Program-made: the position numbers and the translations under genes
Shown here: in pieces, positions 28,880-41,870 of the stretch
Position numbering within the stretch: position 1 is the stretch's first letter
Layout: every line of letters begins with the position of its first letter
From: Euleptes europaea
Taxonomy: Eukaryota > Chordata > Lepidosauria > Squamata > Sphaerodactylidae
DNA length: 64,000 nt
Direction of reading: 5' to 3'
NCBI RefSeq assembly: GCF_029931775.1
Contig: NC_079312.1
Coordinates: 8,873,821-8,937,820 of the forward strand
The notes under the pieces: model-generated
Seen by the model: the letters and a program-made list of their open reading frames with translations, nothing else
The model's database searches: none
Told to the model about the DNA's origin: nothing

Positions 28880-29215
28880 ACAAATACCTAGTTTCAAAAC
28901 CAGCAGCATCTTAAAGACCAACAAGCGTATCTGGCTATGCTTTCAAGAATGAAGGCTCCCTTCGTCAGATACGAGTCGGAATGGAGATCTCCGAGTCCTT
29001 TTATCCCAGCCAGAGGGTGGGAAGGGAGTTCCAAAGAAGGAAGTCAGGATGCAGAGGTACAGTGTACATTGTTAGTAGCTACATTAGAGCAGAAGAGAAA
29101 TGCTTAGGGGCATTGCAATCTTCCCTTGAAGCTTCTCTGTATAAGGACTGCAATTCTCAGGTCAGCAATTGAATGAATCTGCCACTGGCTTTGGAGTGTT
29201 GTACTTGTTAATGTT
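28880..29215 (-). repeat. Dispersed repeat with hammerhead-like core, copy 2
   Basis: This is the unit 2 version of the block at 2600-2965. Over about 197 aligned bases it shows 7 differences from unit 1 and 16 from unit 3. Confidence 0.6.
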
Positions 29216-29219
29216 AGAT

Positions 29220-29520
29220 TTATGTCCATTAAAGAAGAAGAGTTGGTTTTTATATGCTAATTTTCTCTACCTTTTAAGGAGAATCAAACCGGCTTACAAT
29301 CTCCTTCTCTTCCTCTCCCCACACAGACACCTTGTGAGGTAGGTGAGGCTGAGAGAGCTCAAAGAGAACTGTGATTAGCCCAAAGTTACCCAGCTGGCTT
29401 CATGTGTAGGAGTGGGGAAACAAACCAGATTAGAGTCCGCCGCTCATGTGTAGGAGTGGGGAATCAAACCCGGTTCTCCAGATTAGAGTCCACCACTCTT
29501 TACCACTACACCTCGCTGGA
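29220..29520 (-). repeat. tRNA-derived SINE, minus orientation
   Basis: The gagaatcaaaccggcttac block leads to a complete reverse tRNA-like head (gaatcaaacccggttctcc, accactacacctcgctgg). It is the unit 2 equivalent of 2970-3230. Confidence 0.78.
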
Positions 29521-29615
29521 TCTCTTTATCCAATGTACAGAGCAGAAGGGCATTGCTGACATTTGATCCCTATATAATGTTGAAATATGAAAGCGTGAAT
29601 GAACCTGAGAAGGTT

Positions 29616-29835
29616 ATCCGGGCTGTGTAACCGTGGTCTTGGAATTTTCTTTCCTGACGTTTCGCCAGCAACTGTGGCAGGCATCTTCAGAGTAGTAACA
29701 CTGAAGGACTCTGAAGATGCCTGCCACAGTTGCTGGCGAAACGTCAGGAAAGAAAATTCCAAGACCACGGTTACACAGCCCGGATAACCTACAAGAACCA
29801 ATGAACTCTGACCGTGAAAGCCTTCGACAATATTT
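29616..29835. mobile_element. Palindromic Penelope-like insertion P2
   Basis: tgaacctgagaaggtt occurs at 29600-29615 and 29836-29851. The arms share ggcgaaacgtcaggaaag and its complement. The left arm is shortened and the right arm ends ccttcgacaa. Absent at the equivalent point of units 1 and 3. Confidence 0.77.
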
Positions 29836-29889
29836 TGAACCTGAGAAGGTTTGGCTGGTGTTGTTAGGTCCAGTGATTGTGTTGTCAAA

Positions 29890-30740
29890 ATGAATATAAC
29901 AACAATGATTTTATTTATATCCTACCCTCCCCCAGCAAGGTGGGCTCAGGGCAGATGACATCATAATATACAAACAAATATAAAACCAAGATAACGAATC
30001 TACATAACAATTTGAAAACCATTAATTTAGTTCAAAATAACATCTAAAGAACTGCTGAAGGGTACTGGCTCCCACAGAGTGTTCTGGAAACCAACTGGAT
30101 CCATTATTTTCCACGGGTGAGCAGAAACCAGCTCGCCGCCTATGCAGGAAGGGGTTGGCAAACCCAGACATGCCTTCAGGAAAAGTGGTCCAACAATGGC
30201 ATTCTATCAACAGAGATCAGTCCTATATCCAAACCTGCTATAAAGATCAAGGAATGAGTGCTGTAACTCCCCCCCCCCCCCGGCCCTTTGTCCATGACTG
30301 ATGAAGGACCAAAAAACCAGGGAGGAGTTCTTTCAGGGCAACAGTTTCGCCCACCCCCCACCCAGGTTTCAGTCACACATTCCAGGTCCACTGCTTGTGT
30401 TGAAATATAATTTTGCAACGTTGCAGTCTTATTATTTGTGGACCTAGCATTAATCAACATCCGTGATGCAAAAGGAGCTAATGCCTTAACCCACTCCCCA
30501 CCATTGTGTCTCGGGATGGGACGGAGATTGGAAGGAGACCAAGCATATCCATATCTCTGTCTCCTTCCCTTATATTTTCTCCTTCCACTGCCGTACCTCC
30601 CATACTCCCCTATCACAGGGATCTATGACCCTGGGGTGGCCTCCCAATTTAAGTCCCAGTACATCTCCCAACACTCCTGATGGTTTGGTTGCAACAGCTT
30701 ACAGCGGCTATGCTCTGGTTACTCCACTGCACAAGCCACT
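29890..30740 (-). mobile_element. L2-like LINE remnant: 3' end plus endonuclease region
   Basis: 29897-30045 is the same 3' end as in unit 1, with an empty version of the P1 target. It jumps to sequence encoding NARSTNNKTATLQNYI and DLECVTETWVGG on the minus strand, an APE-type endonuclease start. The RT kept in unit 1 is missing, so the two copies suffered different internal deletions. Confidence 0.68.
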
Positions 30741-31341
30741 GCAGCATTCAACACACCACACAACTCCAGTAGTAGTTACTCTAATTGCAATTATAATAAA
30801 ATACAGCATACCTAACAATCTACAACCTTAAAAAATCCCACCCTCTAACTAATCCCTGCATTAGATCTAATCCCTCACCTCTCTAACAACAATAACTTAA
30901 CTCTAGTTTAGTCGGTCCACTCAATTTAACCTTATATAAAGCAATACCCCCTATAAATTTTTTTAGCAGATGAGGTATCCATGGTCATCCAGTACCTGGA
31001 AAACTCTGGTTGTGCGCTGGCCGGCCAGGCCCTCTGTGGGGGGAACAGATCAGAAAGTTGTCCAGGTATGGATAGATGGGGATGCCATCTTTCCTGAGAG
31101 AATCCCTGCCTCTCAGAGAGGACAATACTTGGCTTGAATGGGGCATAAGTGATCTCAGTTGGGAGAAGAAGTCGCCTATTTTGTAGATTCAAGATCTATA
31201 GGCATCGTTTCAGCCTTCACAACTCATCAGAGTTCTTTGGAGGAGAAACTCTGAGGATAAATAAGGCCAGGGAAATCCACCCACCCTTGGAAGGAAGCAC
31301 AGACAACACATAATCCCTAGGACAGATATCTAAGCATCTAC

Positions 31342-31434
31342 CTGCCAGTCCCTCCTCTTCATCAGAGCTCAGGAGAAACAGCTCTTCCTCCTCTTCCAGC
31401 TGGGATATGAGGCCAGGTTTTGCCATCTCAGGTC
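31342..31434 (-). CDS. ZNF2 proximal KRAB B-box exon
   Basis: The 93-base exon has donor GGCAG|gtagat and acceptor taaaaag. It reads PEMAKPGLISQLEEEEELF, then LLSSDEEEGLAG. Phase is 1 at both ends. Its A exon is 4.6 kb away because an L1 sits between. Confidence 0.9.
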
Positions 31435-34400
31435 CTTTTTATAAGAATAAAGCACACGATTAAGTCTGCTTTGTGCATATAGATTCAGCAATTCCAAACC
31501 AGATTAACTCTGTCCCTCCAAAAATACATAACAGGTAACTAAGAGGGGTGGAGTACAGTACGGGGCCAAGAATCATCCATACGGCACTGGAAGTTTTCTC
31601 CCAACTCCATACTCCGGTCTGACTGAAATGCCAGCTGAGGATTAACTAAGGGGCAGAGAAGCCAGCAGAGCTCCCTCCGCAGCCATAACTCAGTCCAACT
31701 ATTTGGTTGTAAATGTGGGTAAAAGTCAAAAGGGTTTTATAGAGAGTAATAATGATTAAGGTTTTATCTTGGAATGTTAATGGTTTGGATTCTCCCAATA
31801 AGAGAAGAAAAGTATTTCATCATTTACATAAATATAAGACTAATGTATTATGTTTGCAGGAAACACATATGTTACCAAAAGACACTATGAGGTTAGAGCA
31901 GCCAAGGTTGGGAAAATTATTTACATCTTGTAATGAAAATAGAAAAGTTAATGGGGTAGCCATGTATATACCGATAATAATGGAACCAAAATTAATATAT
32001 AAAGATAGATATGATATGGGTATCTAAAACATTAATGAATATGTCTGAACAGCCCAAAATACTATCAAGAGTATTATCTGATCATAATGCTACCAGAATA
32101 ACATTAAAAATAGGAGACAGGAAAAATAGACCCTGGTCAATTAATGAATTTTTATTGAAAAATAAAAATGTTACAGATAAATTGAAACTAGATATTAAAA
32201 ACTATTTTTTGGAGAATATGGATAAAGGAACAGATGATACAATAGTTGGGACGCAGGGAAAGCAGTGATAAGAGGCTTCCTGATTCAGCAAAATACAAGG
32301 TGGTATAAAAAGAAGGAAAAACAACAATCCTGAACGAAATCAAATTAGTGGAAAAACAACTGAGGAAGGGACAAGATAAACCCTCTAAAACAGAACAGGG
32401 CAAAAAAACTTAAAATCTTACAACTACAATATGAGTTATTGATAACCTCTGAGATTGAACATAAAATGATGTTTAATAGACAGAGTTTTTTTGAACGTGC
32501 TAATAAACCCGGTAAACTTTTGGCTTGGCAACTTAAACAAAAAGTAAAAAAGAAGCCAATATTAAGACTTAATAAAAAGGGTAGAGCAATTACAGATAAA
32601 CATAAGATTATGGAAACTTTTGTAGAGTACTATACAAAATTATATAAAAGTAACTTGGTTTCAGATAAGGAGATAGAAGCCTACTTGAGGCAATTTCACT
32701 GGGAGGGTTTATCTCAGGAGAAGAGGGATCTTTTAGATTCTCCTATATCTTCGGGAGAACTAAGGGAAGCGATACATAAGAGTAAACTGAACAAGTCCCC
32801 TGGTCGGATGGTCTAACAACACTATACTATAAAACTTTTGAAGAGCAGTTATCATCATGTTTACTGAAGGTAACGAATTTATGTTTGCAGGAGGGCTCTA
32901 TTCCTCACACTTGGAATCAAGCAAACATAACGTTAATACCCAAACCAGATGCAGAATTAACGGATGTTAAAAATTATAGACCAATTTCATTACTAAACAA
33001 TGATTATAAACTTTTTGTTGATATTTTAGCTACAAGGTTAAAAAAGGTATTAAATCAATATATACACGAAGACCAATTGGGATTCCTACCTGGCAGAATG
33101 ATTAACCAGAATGTTAGGATAGTGATAGACTTGATTGAATTCGCTGAATATAAGCCAGATATCCCAGTTGCCATGATATTCATAGATGCAGAGAAGGCTT
33201 TTGATAATATCAACTGGAGTTTCATGAAAGTTTTTTTTACAATTTATGGAATTTGGGGCTGGCTTTAAAAGAGCTATCGAAAGCATATACACGCAACAGA
33301 CGGCCAGATTGCTTATCAATGGTGAATTAACACCACAACTAGAAATTCAGAAAGGAACCAGGCAGGGATGTCCTCTTTCACCTTTATTGTTTATTTTAGT
33401 TTTAGAAATATTGTTGAATAAGATTAGACAGGATGATAATTTAGTAGGGGTAAGGTTTGGGAGAAATCATTATAAGGTCAAAGCCTATGGCAGATGATTT
33501 AGTATGTTTGTTGACTAACCCTAATTGTCAAGTTGCAAATTGGAATAACACCATTGAGGTCTATGGAAAGCTTGCAGGATTCAAGATAAATAGAAATAAG
33601 ACAAAAATTTTGGTTAAAAATATGACTCTATCACAACAAAGAGAATTGATTAGTAAAACTGGATTTTGCATTGAAAGTAAAGTAAGATATTTAGGAATTT
33701 GGTTAACTTCAAATAATTTAAATCTGTTTCAGAACAATTATGTTAAAACTTGGCAAAATATAGTAAGGGATTTCAAAAAGTGGGAGAAGCTGCCATTATC
33801 GCTTTGGGGATGGATTTCAGTAGTTAAAATGATGGTTTTACCCAAAATGCTTTTTTATTTCAGAGTCTGCCGATCATAAAAGGAGTAAAAATCTTTAAAC
33901 AATGGAAGAAAGAAATTCTGAATTTTGCTTGGGGTAATGAAAGGCACAGGATAGCTTATAATAATTTAATTGAGCTAAAAGAATCAGGGGTTTAGGGCTC
34001 CCAGATTTGAAAATGTATTATGAAGCATCCTGTTTTAGCTGGCTAAAAATTTGGATTTTATTAGAAAACTTTAGGTTATTAGAACTGGAAGGTTTTAATC
34101 TAAGATTTGGTTGGCATGCATATTTGTGGTATGAAAAGGATAAGGTAAATAAGGATTTTAATCAACATATTATTAGGGCCAGTCTATTACAAGTCTGGAA
34201 AAGATATAAGAGATTGTTAGAAAATAAAACCCCAGGTTGGCTCAATCCTATTGAAGCATTTATGAAAAGAGGAAACCAACTTAATTTAGATCTGGGTAGT
34301 TATAGAGATATTATTGATTATATTAGAGAAGATTGGCAACTTAAACAAGAGAAGAGCTTAAAATTAGAGATTGGTTTATATATTATAAACTAAACGATAT

Positions 34401-34840
34401 ATTCAGTAAAGATAAACTTATAGGTTTTAATAGAAGCAAATCTAAATTGGAATTAATACTAAATTCAGGAAATAAAGGACTGATAGGTAAGATATATAGC
34501 ATTTTAACAGAAATGAATTTAGAACAAGAGAGGATTAAACCAGTGATGATAAAATGGATGAGAGATTTAGGTTATAATATTAATTTAGAGGTATGGGAAA
34601 TCCTATGGAAAAGAGAATTTAAATTCACAATTTGTAATGAAATAAGAGAGAACATGTATAAAATGTTCTATAGATGGTATATTACACCAGTAATGGCAAA
34701 TAAAATGAGAATAGGAAATACAGACCTATGTTGGAAGTGTGGAATTGAAAGTGGAACATTCATGCATGCTTGGTGGTTTTGTAAAAAGATTAAAATTTTT
34801 TGGAGAAAGGTAGTTAAAGAAACTAATAATTTGATTAATA

Positions 34841-35063
34841 TTGTCGAAGGCTTTCACGGTCAGAGTTCATCGGTTCTTGTAGGTTATCCGGGTTGTGTGA
34901 CCGTGGTCTTGGTATTTTCTTTCCTGACGTTTCGCCCACAGCTGTGGCAGGCATCTTCAGTGTTACTCCTCTGAAGATGCCTGCCACAGCTGTGGGCGAA
35001 ACATCAGGAAAGAAAATACCAAGACCACGGTCACACAACCCGGATAACCTACAAGAACCGATG
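34841..35063. mobile_element. Palindromic Penelope-like insertion P3, in L1
   Basis: aatttgattaata at 34828-34840 is repeated at 35064-35076, interrupting the L1 frame. The left arm is complete from ttgtcgaagg; the right arm stops at gaaccgatg. The arms carry ctgaagatgcc and ggcgaaac. Confidence 0.8.
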
Positions 35064-35675
35064 AATTTGATTAATAATAAGGTAAAACCTGATCCGGCTT
35101 TTTGTTTATTGGGGATTGTAAGGAAGTAAATTAATAAAAGAAAATTAATAGAATAAAACTATATGCCAATATAGTTTTGCAGCTGCGAGAATTATAATCG
35201 CAAAATTCTGGAAGCTGGTAAATAGACCTGCAATTAAAGACTGGCGAGAGAAACTATGGTTTTATGTGCGAATGGCCAAACTAACAGATTCCCTACATGG
35301 GAAAGACTTGGAAGAATTCAAACAATCTTGGTTAAAGGCCTTCACGTATTGGGATAAACTGGAAAGATGAATCTTACTGCCGGTAATTTTGTGAACGGGC
35401 TGTAGAAATAACTTTCTTTTTTTAAGTTTAATAGTAATTGTTGTAATATTAACCTGATAAGACACTTCACCGGACGTTCCGCACTGTGATGGAAGGAAAT
35501 AGGCAGGGGGGTACACTACTGGTGGGTGGTGGGTATTAAAAGTAATACATATGGATTTATTTATTTTTCTAATACAACTAACATAATCCAATTTTCTGTA
35601 TTTTACTATTCTGTACTCCAAATTGATTGATTGTATTCTTTTTTATTCATGCAAAAATTATATATATATTATACA

Positions 35676-35710
35676 CACACACACACATATATACATACAC
35701 ATAAACATAA

Positions 35711-35743
<33 letters not shown>
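35676..35743. repeat. (CA)n/(TA)n microsatellite
   Basis: Runs of cacacacacaca and tatata close the L1 3' end and may have grown from its tail. Confidence 0.9.
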
Positions 35744-35960
35744 AAAAAACCTCAGTCCTCGTGAGGCCAGGCCCAGACTGGAGGGAAGCCCCTCCTTAGA
35801 CCACCCCACCTTCTCCAGACCAGGCATCCCCTGGCATGGCTTCTGGTGCCCTCTAAGGGGATCCAGACACAAGACTGCCAGGCAGGGGGCCCCTTTCTGC
35901 AAGGAGAGCTCAGAACCTCTCCCACATTAGGGGAAGGGTCATGGAGGGTGGCAGAGGTCA

Positions 35961-36224
<264 letters not shown>

Positions 36225-37124
36225 CTACATCACTGGAACATTAGCTCATGGGTGAACAGCCAAAAACAGAGACAGCAAATTAATAGTGGAAGACCAAAAG
36301 ACAGGGCAAGACAGAAGAGCCCTAGAGGGATGCCACATGTTCATGATATTAAATTAAATTACCTGCCACCGTAACAGATAATAAAATAGTCCCCTCTTTG
36401 CTGGTGGATAGAGATCCAAGTAAAACACTGGCAGTGGCCAAGTATCTCTCCACCATATTTTCCTGAAAGAAATAGTGGGGGACGGGGACACCTCCCCATT
36501 AACTGCTCAAGACCTCTGAGCCACGGGAGCTCTGAAGGAAAGGAAAGGATCTATACATTCAAACTGAGCTGACCAAGTAGGGGCTGCTACTCAGTTAAGA
36601 CAAAAGGGGGCAGTAGCACAATGAAATAAATATATCTCAGAAGGTCTGCCTAGAACAGTCCGAATGGGTGTGTGTGTGGTTCAGTTTACCTCTCCGAGAG
36701 CTGAGTTCACTGCAGATTCCTAGAGTGACTACCAATCAGCTAATTTGTCTCAGGGACATTTGTCTTCCTTCGCAGCCCACCTTGGGGGGCATTTTGGGCC
36801 AGAGGGGCTGTCCTCAGGCACAGGGGGCTAGCAGCCTTGTAGGGAAGAGGCCAGAAATGTCCATATGGTAAAGGACAAAATTGTTTTCTGTGGGATGTTC
36901 ATGGTCCAGAATTCTTTCACAAGCTCTGCTTGGTCTTCTCCGCAGATGCCATCCTGGGCAGGGAGTGACCATTTTCTTGCCTCCCCAGAGACAGCCTCAG
37001 ATTTTCCATCACCAGAACCGAGGGCAAGGAGCCCAATCCTCTAAGCCTTGCAACAGAGAAGGAAGCCTCACTTGCCATCCTCCGCACACCTCCCCAGTGG
37101 ACCCCCCCACTCTTTCCCGTGTAC

Positions 37125-37210
37125 CTCAGCTGGCTTCATGGTGCATCCTTTCCCTTCAGAACATGGAGGAGACGGTGGAAAAGGCATCAAGGATGTCTTT
37201 TCACTGTTGC
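37125..37210 (-). CDS. ZNF2 proximal linker exon
   Basis: The 86-base exon with acceptor ctcccag and donor GAG|gtacac reads NSEKTSLMPFPPSPPC, then SEGKGCTMKPAE. Phase is 1 in and 0 out. The internal ATG of LMPF gives an in-frame start if exon 1 is skipped. Confidence 0.77.
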
Positions 37211-37746
37211 CTGGGAGGAAGAGAAAGGGTGGGAAACTTTTTTTAGTGCACACATTTTCTGTGCCAGTCCCTTCAGGGCTCCATTCAAAATACTCCATTT
37301 GATCTTGGATGGCTTAGAAGTGTTTGGCCCAATATCTCTTCCAGCCATTCTATATGGGGGGCTCTCCCACCTCCTTTCTTCACCTGTTCCCCTCCCTTCT
37401 GGGAAATGCCTCTTCTCCACCTCTGCAAATCCATTCTGGGTGTGAAGACAGAGAAAACATTTTGTATTAGCTTTAGCTTAGCATCGCTTATTCTCCATTT
37501 TGAGTGGCAAACACCCCTCCCTAAAAGCCTCTGCCTCTCAGAGTGGACCATTCTTGGAAGACACAATCTGACTTGGAAGAAGGAAGTCTCCGATTTTCAC
37601 AAAGATCTAAAAGTACAGCATTCACAACTCATCCAACCTCTTCTGAGGAGAAGAAACTATGAGAATAAACAAGGCCATGGAAATCCGCCCACCCTTGGAA
37701 GAAAGGGCAGACAACATGCAGTCCCACGACAGGTCTGAACAACTAC

Positions 37747-37839
37747 CTGCCACTCTCCCTTCTTCTTCAGAGATCAGGAGAAACAGCTCTTCCTCCTCTT
37801 CCAGCCAGGATATGAGGTCCGGTTTAGCCATCTCAGGTC
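37747..37839 (-). CDS. ZNF2 distal KRAB B-box exon
   Basis: The 93-base exon has donor GGCAG|gtagtt and acceptor aaaaaag. It reads PEMAKPDLISWLEEEEELF, then LLISEEEGRVAG. The distal-type KPDLISWLE is kept and phase is 1 at both ends. Confidence 0.88.
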
Positions 37840-38278
37840 CTTTTTTATTGGGAAAAACAAAATTACAACTCTCCTGTGAGCACATCTATTCTGCAATTCC
37901 TAGTCAGTTGACTGCCCCTCCAAAATACACAACAGACAACTAACATGGCTGCTGATTGGCCAGATAACTAAAGTGGAGTACATGACGGGGTCAACAATCA
38001 CCCATTCGGCACTGGCAGTTCCGTGCCAACTCTATGCCCAGCTGATTGTGAAATGCCAGCTGAGAACTAAGTAAAGTGGCAGAGGAGCCAGTATAATTCA
38101 ACCCACAACCCCCTCTCAGCCCAGGCAAGGCAAGGCCCAGATGGGAGGGAAGCCCCACTGTCTCCAGACCAGGCATCCCTTGGCACTTCTTCTGACGCCC
38201 TCTCAGATGGTCCAGACACAGGACTGCCAGGCAGGAACCTCCTCTCTGCAAAGAGAGCCCAGAACCCCTCCCATGTCA

Positions 38279-38557
<279 letters not shown>

Positions 38558-38640
38558 TTACATCAATGGAAAACTGGTCCATGGGAGGAAAAGCCAAGAA
38601 GCTGGAGACAGTAAATTAATACTGGAAGAGCAGCAAAGTA

Positions 38641-38850
38641 GGGGTACCAATTTCTGCTTGGGAAATATCTGGAGATTTTGGGGGTGGGTCCATGGGAGGG
38701 TGGGGTTTGGGAGGGGAGGGAGCTCAGGAGGGTATAATTCCATAGAGTCCACCCTCCAAAGCAGCCATTTTCTCCAGGGAATCTGATCTTGGTTGTCTGG
38801 AGATCAACTGTAATAGCTGGAGATCTTCAGGTACCACCTGGAGGTTGGAA
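38641..38850. repeat. Short terminal-inverted repeat, distal intron copy of unit 2
   Basis: It has the same position and content as 9977-10193 (gcagccattttctccaggga, accacctggaggttgg). Confidence 0.65.
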
Positions 38851-39223
38851 AGCCTTGCACAGAGAGGAGGGGAGAAGAGTTCTGGGGGGGACATTTGGCC
38901 TCCCACTCCCAGCCCTACTTACAGGCATCTTGGAGCCAATGGGGCTATCTTCATGGGCAGGGGGGCTAGCAGCCTTGTAGGGAAGAGGCCAGAGATGTCC
39001 ATCTTCATGGGCCATTACTGTTCAATAGGATTTGCCTGGGCTTCTTTACTCACACCATCCTAGATCTGGGGGGACCACTTTCCTGCCTCCCCAGTGGGCA
39101 GACTTTACATCATGCAGTGCCAGAAAACAGGTCCATGAGCCTGATCCTCTGAGTCTTGCAGCTAAGAGGCAATCCTGCCTTCCACTGCACGTCTCCCCAG
39201 TGATTCCCCCCCCCCTCGCTTAC

Positions 39224-39295
39224 CTGAGCTTGCTGCATGGTGCTTCTTTTCCTTACACAGGAGAAGGAGGAGGCATCAAGGGTGTCTTTTCTCTG
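39224..39295 (-). CDS. ZNF2 distal linker exon, damaged
   Basis: The donor CAG|gtaagc and the TMQQAQ end are kept. The acceptor cccag|GC of the sister copies is now cccaatcag, moving the site, and internal losses change the frame (DTLDASSFSCVRKRSTMQQAQ without the upstream phase). It cannot take the reading frame from exon 1, so the distal cassette of ZNF2 would need to start at the ATG of MQQAQ. Confidence 0.6.
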
Positions 39296-39369
39296 CTGAT
39301 TGGGAGGAAGAGAAAGAATGAGGGTGGGAAACCAGGAGTCAGCAGCCCGGGGGGAGGAAGAAAAATACA

Positions 39370-39900
39370 GAGAAACAGAATTGTTTCCAATTGGCAAAGG
39401 AATCAGACAAGGATGCATTTTGTCTCTCTGTCTCTTCAATCTATATGCAGAACATATCATAAAGGCAGCTGGATTAGATTTAGATGAAGGGGGAGTGAAA
39501 ATTAATGGAAGGGACATTAAGAATTTGAGATATGCAGATGACATCACTTTACTGGCAGAAAATAGTGAAGACTTGAAACAACTACTGATGACGGTTAAAA
39601 CGAAGTGCCAAAGCAGGATTACAGGTGAACATCGAGATGAAAAAAGTAATGACTGATGAGGAATTACTCAACTTTAAGGTTGATCATGAAGAATTGGAAA
39701 TTGCTCTACATTTTCTATTCCTTGGCTCCATCGTCAACCAAAAGGGAGACTGCAGCCAAAAAAACAGGAGATTGAGCCCATGAAGGGCAGCCATGAAGAA
39801 GTTAGAAAATATCCTAGAGTGTAAGAATGTGTTGCTGGCGACTAAGATCAAGTTAATTCATGGCATAGTATTCCCTATTAATATGTATGTACATGAGAAG
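39370..39900 (+). mobile_element. RTE/BovB-like LINE fragment
   Basis: The plus strand reads IGKGIRQGCILSLCLFNLYA, then LRYADDITLLAEN with the YADD box, and KIKLIHGIVFPINMY. Truncated at both ends and frame-broken. It shares its insertion point with 10690 and 58580. Confidence 0.82.
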
Positions 39901-39904
39901 TTGG

Positions 39905-40320
39905 GATTTTTTTTTGCCCCAATATGCATCACCTTTCACTTGCTCACATTGAATTTTTTTGCCATTTTAATGCCCATTCATCCAGTTTGAAGAGATCATT
40001 TTGGAGCTCTTTACAGTCCGATTTTGTTTTAACCACCCTAAATAATTTGGTGTCATCTGCAAACTTGGCCAACCTGCTGTTCACCCCCAACTCTAGGTCA
40101 CTGATGAACAGGTTGAAAAGCACCAGTCCCAACACAGATCCCTGCTCACGTCCCTCCATTGTGAGAAACGACCAATGGTTCCTACTCTCTGCTTCCTATT
40201 TTTCAATCAGCTCTCAATCCATGAGAGGACTTGTCCACTTATTCCATGACTATGAAGTCTGCTTAGCAGTCTTTGGTGGGAGACTTTGTCAAAAGCCTTT
40301 TGGAAATACAGAATACCCAA
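39905..40320 (-). mobile_element. CR1 LINE reverse transcriptase fragment
   Basis: The minus strand gives GSVLGLVLFNLFISDLELGV, then AKFADDTKLFRVV. It is in opposite orientation to the unit 1 CR1 piece at 10800, so it is an independent insertion. Confidence 0.83.
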
Positions 40321-40494
40321 ATACACAGTGCATATTGTCCAAATATATGATGTCCAAATACACAATGCATTATAATATCAAAGATGCCCAGATGAAAATA
40401 ATTTTTTAAGCTCAACTTTAGGCTGAGTGGATTAATATAGAAGTGGAAAGTCTAATATTTTTTAAATGATCACAACTTGCTACTCATTTCTGCT

Positions 40495-40660
40495 TCACAG
40501 GCAGAAGGTCCCAGGTTCAATCCCGGGCATCTCCAGGTAAAAGATCAGGTAGTCGGTGCTGTGCAAGACTGAGACTTTGGACAGCCACTGGCAGTCGGAG
40601 CAGACAATACTGACTTTGGTGGTCTGATTCAGCATAACACAGCTTCATCTCCCAGCCATT
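40495..40660 (+). repeat. tRNA-derived SINE, plus orientation
   Basis: cttcacaggcagaaggtccc, ggttcaatcccgggcatctc and gactttggtggtctgattca are present. It lies at the same place relative to the flank block as 12320-12490. Confidence 0.75.
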
Positions 40661-41870
40661 CCATATGGGCGGAGGTCTGACCTTACTTATATATCCATCC
40701 TCCTCCCCTCCTTGAAATGCTTCTTCCCATCCTCTGCTCATTCATATTGGGGGGGGGGTTATGCCTCCCTGACCCTGCCTGAAGGCACCACTCCCTGCTC
40801 CACTCTGGCACCAAAACTAGGAAAACATGCTGGGATGGGCTGCCAGATAGGAATGGCAATCTCCCTGCACAGAGAAAACTAGCTCTCCAAGGAAACATCT
40901 CCTGCCCTCTTGGCCTGTGTTGGCCATGATGCTTTCCTGTGGTAAAGAGGGGGAAATGCCTTCCTGCACTCCCAGTCTCAAGTGAATTCACAGATGGAAA
41001 AAGCAGGAGAAAAGCGCCGAAATTCATGCCTTCTCCTCCACCCCTCAGGCCTCTGCCAGCTCTTCCTCCTGGATATGCGGACCAGGCCTGAGGCTCCGAT
41101 TTAGACATGTGCCAGACAGGGACCATGGATCTTGCCTGCTGACCCCGAACAGATCCACGAAGGAAAAACACCACTTCATGAACGCCCAGAAAAACAGCCC
41201 CGAACTACAGGAGACTGACGAGAATGAGGCAGAAGGAGTGTATGGCGGGTGACGGGGGACGACACACAACCTAAGGTGTTTTCCACCAAGGGAAAGGCTT
41301 GTGTGATTCCCCCATTGCTGCCGCCGTGCACATACTGGTCAAAAGCCACGGGGCTTCCCACATTTCCCCTGCCTCAGTTTCTCTGCAGGGGCCACAGCCA
41401 CCCCCACATGCCACAAAGGCTTTTCCAGTTCATCTTAAAAATCGGCAATTAATATGATACCAATCGACTGATAAGAGGACATTTTGGAGGACATTAATTC
41501 ATACGGTCACCATGAGCCAGAAGTTACTTGATGGCACTTAACACACACACTTAACACACACTTTCATTCATAGGGTCGCCATGAGTCGGAAGCGACTTGA
41601 CGGCACTTAACACACACACAACACACACACACACACACACGTAACCAGATAGACGCATTGTATCATGATTAAAAACCCGAAACAGACTCCTCTCCCTCCC
41701 CCACCCCCGGTGCCAGGGGAAGGGGAAATGTCTGCCTTCGAGCAGGTCCAGGGGGATTTGAAGGGGGCGAAGCCACCCATGCGTGGTGGACAGCTTCAGC
41801 TACACAGCAAAGCATTGGGGGGGGGGAGACTGCTTCCCAAAAACATCACACCTGGGGCATCATATCCCCT
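40660..41870. other. Intron 1 segment of unit 2 (no firm gene)
   Basis: It aligns with 12500-13900. It includes the open frame MVFFLRGSV ... VWHMSKSEPQAWS and, at 41455-41640, two partial copies of a gtcgccatgagtcggaagcg repeat followed by (CA)n. Confidence 0.45.

Larger units (their letters stand above)
31696..35747 (+). mobile_element. L1 LINE, 5'-truncated, ORF2 only
   Basis: ORF2 begins IKVLSWNVNGLDSPNKRR with LQETHM (endonuclease), then NITLIPKPDAE, NYRPISLLNNDYK, QLGFLPGRM, FIDAEKAFDN, GTRQGCPLSPLLF and a final DWREKLWFYV region. Several frames are needed, so it is dead. ORF1 is missing. A near-duplication of ctcagtcc lies at 31688-31695 and about 35751-35758. Palindrome P3 interrupts it at 34841-35063. 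It inserted into the ZNF2 proximal A-B intron and is A/T-rich beside its GC-richer hosts. Confidence 0.9.

Noticed and set aside
31752-34974. An active L1
   Set aside because: ORF2 is split over several frames, ORF1 is missing and P3 interrupts it.
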